Source: Acidilobaceae archaeon
Lineage (GTDB): Archaea; Thermoproteota; Thermoprotei_A; Sulfolobales; Acidilobaceae
Direction of reading: 5' to 3'
Assembly (NCBI GenBank): GCA_027034115.1
Contig: JALVJB010000115.1
Location: forward strand, 1 to 10,740
DNA: 10,740 bases
Shown here: positions 4,987 through 10,740 of the stretch, in pieces
How the letters are laid out: each line of letters starts with the position of its first letter
Position numbering within the stretch: position 1 is the stretch's first letter
Program-made: the position numbers and the translations under genes
The notes under the pieces: model-generated
The model's database searches: none
Seen by the model: only the letters and a program-made list of their open reading frames with translations
Told to the model about the DNA's origin: nothing

Positions 4987-7659
4987 ATGAATAAATCTGG
5001 ATTCCTATCGGCCCTCTTTATCACACTAGTCTTGGTCTCCATGCTTCCAACCATGGCTTTCATAAATGTGGCACGTGGAGCCGAATCCAGCAACAACAAC
5101 AAGTGGCACCTTATAGTCATGCCCTTCTTTCTACAAAAAGATCTTAGCGGAGAGTATGGCCTCCAAGGAGTCTTCCTATACGCCTATGGCCATATAGAAG
5201 CAGTAATAGATCTAAACCATAACGGGCGGCCAGATCCAGGCGAACCAGTAATAAATGAAACCGAGAAAAATAAAGTAATATACTTGTTAATAGGTAAATC
5301 TAATAGATACTATGATCCGTATGTAGAGATAAACAAGGACATAGGCCCACTATGGATACTCACAAAAACACCATTACTCGCCTCGGAGCTAGTGAACAAG
5401 GATGGGAGATACATAGGAGCATATAACATGCCGCCCCCAGGAACCTCCTTCACGATACCAAACCTACCGGGAACCCTATACATATCTGCAGCCTCTCCCG
5501 AGGAGACCCACGTAGTCGTGAACAAGACGGGAGAGGGCGTGTACGACTATACTCTAATCCCCGGTGAGACCCTAGTAATCAATACTAAGGGTAGAGTCGT
5601 CCATATAGAAAGCGATAAGCCCGTCGCGATAATGCTAATGGGAGAACCAGTCAATAGAACTGACGTCTACATGACCGAGATCATCCCCAATGATCGCCTA
5701 GCCATGAGTATTGATGCGCCCCTAGCCATCCCAAGCAGTCCATACATCGAAAGAGCCGGCATGAAGCCCTTCAACACCTACAGCATAGTAGTCCTACAGA
5801 ACGGGAGCGTCGTATGGATTAACAATACTGCCAGTGGGAATATTGGATATAGCTTCGACCCCGAAAATGCTCTTATGCTTTCCAGTAAAGATAACAGAGC
5901 AGTGCAGTATGCCCTAATGGTTTCAAAGTATGGGGGAATAGCAGTAACACCAGTATACAATTTCGGCTTCTGGCGTGAGTACTTTGGAGCACCCGCATTG
6001 ACGTGGTTCTTTTCATACGGCATTACTAAATCCACGGTTGTAAGCGCGGTTGAACTCGTCCCGTCTGGCGTGCTCTATTCTCCAGAGGAAGATTACTATA
6101 TAATACGCCTAACTAGTAGACGCCACGTAAATTATGGGCCCGTAAACGCTGATATTGAGTTCGTGCCATACTCGCATCGTTGGAATTCCCACCCCTTTAT
6201 ACTGCACCCCAATCTCTCCAAAAAGTACTGGGTTGTGAGGGGCTTCTACCCTACCAGTGTCGCTCCCGTATTCATATACGCATATTCGGCGATGGATAGC
6301 ATCATCCTAAGGACTGGTGGTATACCCATACCCCCTTCAGAGATGCCTGCTGTAATACATGACGTGATTTATACAAACAACAGCTATATTATGGGGATCT
6401 CTTCGGTGGGCTCCTTCAGCTACTGGCCGGTCCTCTATATTAAATCAAACTATGATTCCTTCAATTACACATTTCGGGCTTGGGAAGGACGGATAGAGTG
6501 TAATAAGCTCCCCGAAGGAATCGCAGCCATACTTGACGAGAAGTTCCACTCAGTTTCATTCCTCTATACCTCCAAATTAAATAATTGTAAAATAGAAGTC
6601 AAAACATCCGTTAAACCTTACCACAACTTCTCTTTCTACAATTTTGTAATGTTTAAGAAGGGTGATAAAGCCAAAGCCCCCGTCCTCTGGCAAGTCCTTA
6701 TTTTACCCAAGAACATTAAAACAAGCATCATTAACAAGACAATTAACATACCTGTTAAGGAAGAAACAGAAGCTATATTGGAGCCCCCAGCCACACCACA
6801 GTACCAGCTCGTAGAGGCATACATCACGAGGCCTCCGCTCCTCCCCGTCACTAACCTTACCGTCTTACTCGACAACTTCGGCATAAACCTATCAAAGATA
6901 ACACAGCCGACGCCAACACCGACCCCATCTCCAACAACAATCACGCCTCCAGGAACATCGACCCCATCAACCACAACCAGCCCTGGAAGCGGTGGGATCA
7001 CAGGCTCGGAGACAACTCCGACAGCAACAACGAAGAGGACAACAGAGACAACTACGTCGGGGGCACTCCCAGTAAGGAGTGGTGACAAGCTCACCTACAA
7101 GGTCAAAGTAGATGCCAAAGGTGGCGGGGAGAAGATCAAGGACGAGGGTAAAGTCACGCTAGTAGCTCATGTTAAAGGGGGCAGGATATACTTTAAGGTG
7201 GTTGAGAACACCTTGAGCAGTAACGCTTCCGGTATAGCTATTGTCGGCTTTATGGTATCCGAGCTCTTCTACTACATAGGAGCACCAGTACCCCTTCAAA
7301 ACTTGAGCACGAACCTGGGTATTCATTATGGGAAGTGTCCTATCATCTCTCCAACTCGGGGCGATAAGGAGGTTAGAGGCGAGACACCTATTTCTGAGGC
7401 CTTAATGAACGCCAAGGCCAAGTACGTATGCAAGTACAGTAAGGGTGTGCTCGTCTACTCGAAAGCTGATATCCAGGGCGAATACGAGGGAAAAGAATTT
7501 ACAATCAATCTTGAAGCATCCCTGGTCAACACGACGATTCCAGGAGTAAAACCCTATGGTGCCGAAAGGGGTGGAGCAATTAGTAGCATAGCATTAGTTG
7601 GAGCAGGGATAGTGGCTTTAGCAGCCGTGATAGCAGTTCTACTGTTGAAGAGGCGCTAG
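4987..7659 (+). CDS. Large secreted, Thr-rich-stalked, C-terminally anchored surface protein
   Basis: This complete 890-residue protein has a Sec-type signal peptide (Lys3, hydrophobic 6-26, cleavage likely near 29-32). Next comes a beta-rich ectodomain (40-635) with an EF-hand-like loop DLNHNGRPDPGE (75-86; acidic or Asn at 1, 3, 5, 9 and Glu at 12). A Pro/Thr/Ser linker (639-691), a membrane-proximal domain (about 695-860) and a single helix (865-887) ending KRR follow. About 15 N-x-S/T sequons predict heavy N-glycosylation outside the cell. Four cysteines (505, 534, 784, 815) match those of the paralogue at 2-2314. Residues 160-245 have a motif order (strand, GETLVI turn, ESDKPVAIMLMGEP) that recalls IgGFc-binding-like modules; this is tentative. 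The gene has its own promoter, and a T-rich tract follows, so it is probably monocistronic. Part of it is markedly AT-rich compared with its paralogue. S-layer component, adhesin or carbohydrate-binding protein are possible; no catalytic motif is seen. Confidence 0.88.
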   Translation: MNKSGFLSALFITLVLVSMLPTMAFINVARGAESSNNNKWHLIVMPFFLQKDLSGEYGLQGVFLYAYGHIEAVIDLNHNGRPDPGEPVINETEKNKVIYLLIGKSNRYYDPYVEINKDIGPLWILTKTPLLASELVNKDGRYIGAYNMPPPGTSFTIPNLPGTLYISAASPEETHVVVNKTGEGVYDYTLIPGETLVINTKGRVVHIESDKPVAIMLMGEPVNRTDVYMTEIIPNDRLAMSIDAPLAIPSSPYIERAGMKPFNTYSIVVLQNGSVVWINNTASGNIGYSFDPENALMLSSKDNRAVQYALMVSKYGGIAVTPVYNFGFWREYFGAPALTWFFSYGITKSTVVSAVELVPSGVLYSPEEDYYIIRLTSRRHVNYGPVNADIEFVPYSHRWNSHPFILHPNLSKKYWVVRGFYPTSVAPVFIYAYSAMDSIILRTGGIPIPPSEMPAVIHDVIYTNNSYIMGISSVGSFSYWPVLYIKSNYDSFNYTFRAWEGRIECNKLPEGIAAILDEKFHSVSFLYTSKLNNCKIEVKTSVKPYHNFSFYNFVMFKKGDKAKAPVLWQVLILPKNIKTSIINKTINIPVKEETEAILEPPATPQYQLVEAYITRPPLLPVTNLTVLLDNFGINLSKITQPTPTPTPSPTTITPPGTSTPSTTTSPGSGGITGSETTPTATTKRTTETTTSGALPVRSGDKLTYKVKVDAKGGGEKIKDEGKVTLVAHVKGGRIYFKVVENTLSSNASGIAIVGFMVSELFYYIGAPVPLQNLSTNLGIHYGKCPIISPTRGDKEVRGETPISEALMNAKAKYVCKYSKGVLVYSKADIQGEYEGKEFTINLEASLVNTTIPGVKPYGAERGGAISSIALVGAGIVALAAVIAVLLLKRR
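6901..7062 (+). repeat. Low-complexity Pro/Thr/Ser linker coding region (gene at 4987)
   Basis: This encodes residues 639-691, beginning with alternating TPTPTP and continuing through TTT blocks. It separates the big ectodomain from the membrane-proximal domain. It matches the position, though not the exact sequence, of the linker in the paralogue at 1556-1741. Confidence 0.8.
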
Positions 7660-7694
7660 CTTAAAATCCCAGCTACCATATAACTTTAATATAG

Positions 7695-7709
7695 TTATTT
7701 TAAATTTTT
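7695..7709 (+). terminator. T-rich terminator after the surface-protein gene
   Basis: Two T-runs (TTATTTTAAATTTTT) begin 36 bases after the stop codon. Archaeal termination commonly uses T-tracts in the non-template strand without a hairpin, so this is a reasonable terminator separating the surface-protein gene from the ABC operon. Confidence 0.5.
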
Positions 7710-7796
7710 AAATAAGTATATGAGTTCTCGATAAGACTTAGGATTGATGGGGATATATCGCTCTAGAGGGTCCTCAAGGCCAATAATATATAGCTC

Positions 7797-7807
7797 CTCG
7801 ATATAAA
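7797..7807 (+). promoter_or_regulatory. TATA box of the ABC exporter operon
   Basis: CTCGATATAAA contains TATAAA centred about 26 bases before the GTG at 7830. That spacing puts the transcription start at or next to the start codon, consistent with a leaderless message. No GGAG/GGTG site is present in the 20 bases before the GTG. Confidence 0.55.
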
Positions 7808-7829
7808 GAACCAGCAGGGCACAGTAGCA

Positions 7830-9572
7830 GTGGCGAAAGACTCCTCGCTGAAGCAACTGGCGAGGCTGATTGGCTACGTTAGAGGAAGAACACTGGAATT
7901 CACTCTCTCAATACTACTCGTAGTTCTCGTCGCTTATACAAGCGGTTTAATCCCTCTCCTCACCCGAGACGCCATAGATAGAGGCCTGTCTCAGGCCAAC
8001 CTACACCTTGCCCTCTACTATGGTGGCCTGATAATTCTAGTAGCAGTCCTTAACGGGCTCTTCAGCTTCGCTGGCAGAATACTCCTGGTCCGGGCCTCGC
8101 AACACGCAGTGTACCGCCTCCGGGTTGAGGCATTCGACTCGATACTTCGCCAGGGCCTCGAGTTCTTTGATAAAACGCTGACTGGCCAGCTGATAAGTAG
8201 GATCACTAATGATGCCGAGAGGATAACCGGGTTCCTCTCATTCAGGTTGCGAATGCTCGTATACTCCAGCTTCTTGATAGCAGTCTCACTCTACTATATG
8301 GCTCGGATGAGCAGGCTCCTCGCAGCCATCGCAGCTCTAACCATACTGGCTGCGGTCTTACTAAACTACACCTATGCTAAGAGGATACGCCCAATCTACG
8401 ATAAGATAAGGCACCAAACGGGAGTCTTAGCTTCGATAGCATCTGGAACACTAGCAGGCATCCGCACAGTTAAGGCCCTAACTGCCGAGGACTACGCCTA
8501 CCAGGGCTTCGAACGGGAGAACTCCAAGCTCTTCAGCTTGAGCGTTAGTGCTTCTAGGATTAGCGCCTTCTACGGCAACAGCCCATTCCTCGTGATAGGC
8601 CTAGCTATGAGCGCAATGCTATACTATGGCGGCACGGCGATACTCCAGGGAACACTCACCGTCGGAGAACTAGTCGCCTTCCTAACCTACATGCTAACCC
8701 TAATGTGGCCTCTCCGCGCCCTCGGCTTCATACTAGGAGACATCCAGCGGAGCCTAGCCGCTGCCACGAGGCTCTTCGAGATCATAGACACCGCTCCTCC
8801 CCCCGCTGATGGAGAAGTTGAGTTGGAGGATGCCGAGGGTGAGGTCAAGGTCCGCGACGTATGGTTCACCTACGAGACCGGTAAAACAGCGCTACGCGGA
8901 GTGGACCTGCACGTCAGGCCGGGAGAGAAAGTAGTCATTATCGGGCCTCCAGGGTCTGGAAAGAGCACTCTACTCAAGATCATAGCCGGGCTTTACAAGC
9001 CGGATAAGGGACAAGTATTAATTGACGGCGTACCTGTTGAGAGGATAAAGAAGAGTAGTCTCAGAAAGATACTTGCGTACGTGTCCCAGGAGCCGTTTAT
9101 ATTCAACAGGAGTATCAGGGATAACATCGCCTTATGGGACCCGAGTGTAAGCGAGGAGGATATAGTAAAGGCTGCCAAGATAGCGAAGATCCACGACACT
9201 ATCGCTAGACTTCCACAAGGTTATGATACAATAGTTGGCGAGAGGGGGATTACCCTCTCCGGCGGACAGCGGCAGAGGATTGCGATCGCGAGAGCCCTAG
9301 CTAGGAAGCCTAAGATACTTCTCCTCGACGACCCGGTGTCTAACCTTGACGCTGAGACCGAGGAGGCTCTAGTCCGAGACCTCAGAGACGCCTTGAGAGG
9401 GAGGACAGCGATCATCGTTTCCCAGAGGCCTTCACTTGCCAGGATTGCTGATAGAATTGTGTACCTCGTCGATGGTAGGGTAGCATGGGAGGGACCTCCA
9501 AGCAGGCAACTGGAGAAGGCTCCAGCAGCTAGGAGCGTTGACAAGGGGAGAAGGAGGAATGGCGACGTGTAG
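7830..9572 (+). CDS. ABC exporter half-transporter, degenerate-site subunit (permease + ATPase)
   Basis: This 580-residue protein has the MsbA/MdlB-type layout (COG1132-like). A six-helix domain (about 20-305) contains the FFDKTLTGQLISRITND coupling segment near 112-128, and an ATPase domain occupies about 335-555. Visible motifs: A-loop Tyr348, Walker A GPPGSGKST (372-380), Q-loop Gln420, signature LSGGQ (476-480), Walker B ILLLD (496-500) and D-loop Asp507. The catalytic Glu after Walker B is Asp501, and the switch-loop His is Gln532 (VSQR instead of the usual AHR). Such changes mark the degenerate-site subunit of heterodimeric exporters such as TM287/TM288, while its intact signature would complete the partner's active site. 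It should export a lipid, peptide or drug-like substrate at the cytoplasmic membrane; the cargo is unknown. The GTG start is supported by a TATA box about 26 bases upstream. The 3' end overlaps the next ABC gene by 14 bases. Confidence 0.93.
   Translation: MAKDSSLKQLARLIGYVRGRTLEFTLSILLVVLVAYTSGLIPLLTRDAIDRGLSQANLHLALYYGGLIILVAVLNGLFSFAGRILLVRASQHAVYRLRVEAFDSILRQGLEFFDKTLTGQLISRITNDAERITGFLSFRLRMLVYSSFLIAVSLYYMARMSRLLAAIAALTILAAVLLNYTYAKRIRPIYDKIRHQTGVLASIASGTLAGIRTVKALTAEDYAYQGFERENSKLFSLSVSASRISAFYGNSPFLVIGLAMSAMLYYGGTAILQGTLTVGELVAFLTYMLTLMWPLRALGFILGDIQRSLAAATRLFEIIDTAPPPADGEVELEDAEGEVKVRDVWFTYETGKTALRGVDLHVRPGEKVVIIGPPGSGKSTLLKIIAGLYKPDKGQVLIDGVPVERIKKSSLRKILAYVSQEPFIFNRSIRDNIALWDPSVSEEDIVKAAKIAKIHDTIARLPQGYDTIVGERGITLSGGQRQRIAIARALARKPKILLLDDPVSNLDAETEEALVRDLRDALRGRTAIIVSQRPSLARIADRIVYLVDGRVAWEGPPSRQLEKAPAARSVDKGRRRNGDV
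9545..9557 (+). promoter_or_regulatory. Ribosome-binding site of the second ABC subunit, inside the first
   Basis: The purine-rich stretch GGGGAGAAGGAGG lies inside the last codons of the first ABC gene and precedes ATG 9559. The GGGGAG part has a usable 8-base spacing. The arrangement points to translational coupling of the two subunits. Confidence 0.55.
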
Positions 9573-10740
9573 AGAATATTCTACCCTAGCCCTCACGAAG
9601 CGGTTCCTATCGGAAGCGCTTGTTCACAAGCACCTCCTCCTATTATCCTCGCTCTCCATTGTCGGAGCCACGCTTGCAACCCTAGCCTCACCCTACATTC
9701 TCAAAGTAGCCATAGACCAGTACATTCTAAAGCACAGGTTTGATGGCCTCTGGCTCGTGGCCAGCCTCTACCTTCTAGCCCTAACGGCACAATGGCTCTT
9801 CAACACGCTCCAATTCTACTACACACAAGTGTTCGGCCAGCGGGTGCTAAGGGAGCTGAGGACTAGACTGTTCGAGAAAGTCCTCCATGCCCACCTGGAC
9901 TTTTATAAAGAGAAGAGCACGGGAGACCTTGTATCGAGGATTATAAATGATACGAGCATGGTGAATGAGATACTAGTCACCGGCCTCTTTGGAGGTCTTG
10001 CAAACATTCTAACGGTAACCGGGATTGCAGTAGCAATGTTTATTCTCGACGTAAAATTAACCCTCGCAGTGCTAGCCAGCATACCTGTTATGGTCGTGGT
10101 TGCTAAGTATTTTGGAGGGCGCATGCGCAGGTCCTACCGAGCGACAAGGGAGAAGATCGCGAGGCTCTCCAGTATAGTTGAGGAGAGCGTTTCGGGGATT
10201 GAGACAATACAGTCCTTCGGAGGAGAAAAAGCTGTCCGTTCGGAGTTCTCCGGGGCAGCCATGGATACGGCTAAGGCTTACATGAAGGTTGCGGTATACA
10301 TGGGCCTATTCTGGCCCCTCATGAGCCTTGCAAGCCTCCTCTCAGTAATCATAGTCCTAACCTATGGGAGCTACCTAGCGCTCCAGGGGGCCACAAGCAT
10401 AGGAGTAGTTGTAGCCTTCATCCAGTACGCGCAGAGGTTCCGGGGGCCGATTAACAATGTTGTAAGCATGTATGATAGCCTGCAATCCGCCCTAGCAGCT
10501 CTTGAGAGGATATACGAGGTCATCGATGATGGTAGAGTGGAAGACTATGAGGGCGAAGAGGTTGGGAGGCTAGGGGGCGAGGTAGACCTCCAAGATGTAT
10601 GGTTCGAGTACGAGCCAGGGAGGCCAGTCCTCCGGGGCGTTAGCTTCCATGTCGAGAAGGGGTCTAAGGTGGCCCTAGTCGGCGAGACTGGAGCTGGCAA
10701 GACAACAATAGCCAGCCTAATCCTCCGCTTCTACGATCCC
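9559..10740 (+). CDS. ABC exporter half-transporter, second subunit (3'-truncated by window edge)
   Basis: An open frame from ATG 9559 runs uninterrupted to the right edge (394 codons seen). It encodes a six-helix permease domain with the coupling segment LDFYKEKSTGDLVSRIINDT (about 114-133). The start of an ATPase domain follows, with A-loop motif VWFEYE and Walker A GETGAGKTT (375-383). The rest of the ATPase domain (Q-loop, signature, Walker B, switch His) lies outside the window. The start overlaps the preceding ABC gene by 14 bases in another frame, so translation is probably coupled and the two proteins should form a heterodimer. GGGGAG at 9545-9550 has normal 8-base spacing to this ATG, while GGAGG at 9553-9557 is only one base away; an in-frame TTG at 9538 is an alternative start. 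Since its partner is degenerate at Walker B and switch loop, this subunit is expected to carry the intact catalytic Glu and His, which cannot be checked here. Confidence 0.92.
   Translation, partial: MATCREYSTLALTKRFLSEALVHKHLLLLSSLSIVGATLATLASPYILKVAIDQYILKHRFDGLWLVASLYLLALTAQWLFNTLQFYYTQVFGQRVLRELRTRLFEKVLHAHLDFYKEKSTGDLVSRIINDTSMVNEILVTGLFGGLANILTVTGIAVAMFILDVKLTLAVLASIPVMVVVAKYFGGRMRRSYRATREKIARLSSIVEESVSGIETIQSFGGEKAVRSEFSGAAMDTAKAYMKVAVYMGLFWPLMSLASLLSVIIVLTYGSYLALQGATSIGVVVAFIQYAQRFRGPINNVVSMYDSLQSALAALERIYEVIDDGRVEDYEGEEVGRLGGEVDLQDVWFEYEPGRPVLRGVSFHVEKGSKVALVGETGAGKTTIASLILRFYDP

Noticed and set aside
4911..5120. Minus-strand 69-codon frame spanning the promoter and signal-peptide region of the gene at 4987
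   Set aside because: It lies opposite a well-supported promoter and signal peptide, and has no ribosome-binding site or conserved motif.
6636..7094. Long minus-strand open frame (152 codons) across the Thr-rich linker
   Set aside because: It is the antisense shadow of the ACN/CCN-rich linker, giving Val/Gly-rich low-complexity translation. The 1420-1647 minus frame arises the same way.
7751..7807. Partial inverted similarity between GGATATATCG and CGATATAAAG upstream of the ABC operon
   Set aside because: Only seven A/T-dominated bases match; this is expected by chance in an AT-rich promoter.
9221..9544. Minus-strand 107-codon frame within the first ABC gene
   Set aside because: It is the shadow of the highly conserved ATPase domain coding sequence, whose motifs are on the plus strand.
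2..10740. Search for a defence system, mobile element, CRISPR array or integration site
   Set aside because: No transposase, integrase, repeat-spacer pattern, nuclease or toxin-antitoxin motif was seen. The content is envelope and transport genes.

Overview
The window looks like chromosomal DNA of a hyperthermophilic crenarchaeon (Thermoproteota). The grounds are TATA-type promoters close to short-leader or leaderless genes, GGTG/GGAGG ribosome-binding sites, frequent AGG/AGA and ATA codons, a small CxxC...HxxC protein resembling the archaeal DUF2175 family, and Thr/Pro-rich membrane-anchored surface proteins. I cannot fix the genus from sequence alone. No rRNA, tRNA, CRISPR array, insertion sequence or integrase was seen.

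Layout, left to right. (1) Positions 2-2314 (+): the 3' part of a large secreted, C-terminally anchored surface protein whose N-terminus lies off the left edge. (2) 2311-2640 (-): a small zinc-ribbon-like protein whose stop codon interlocks with that of gene 1 in a shared CTAG. (3) 2699-3223 (-): a six-helix membrane protein of unknown function, possibly co-transcribed with (2). (4) 3224-3596: about 370 bases with no convincing gene but two hairpins. (5) 3597-4799 (-): a 12-helix major facilitator superfamily transporter. (6) 4800-4986: a divergent AT-rich control region with a perfect 16-bp inverted repeat. (7) 4987-7659 (+): a complete 890-residue paralogue of gene 1 with signal peptide, glycosylation sequons, Thr/Pro-rich stalk, membrane-proximal domain and C-terminal helix. 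(8) 7830-9572 and 9559-10740 (+): two overlapping half-size ABC exporter genes. The second runs off the right edge.

How the genes fit together. The two large surface proteins form a paralogous pair with the same architecture and exactly four aligned cysteines in the compared regions. They are interrupted by an oppositely oriented block of three genes. Their ectodomains contain a beta-rich module whose motif pattern recalls the IgGFc-binding N-terminal domain, and each carries an acidic calcium-loop-like motif, though at different places. The ABC pair has the hallmarks of an asymmetric heterodimeric exporter: the first subunit has Asp in place of the catalytic Glu and Gln in place of the switch His. 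There is no direct sequence evidence linking the exporter or the MFS carrier to the surface proteins beyond proximity. The points most worth pursuing are the surface-protein family and the palindromic control region between the MFS gene and the second surface-protein gene.
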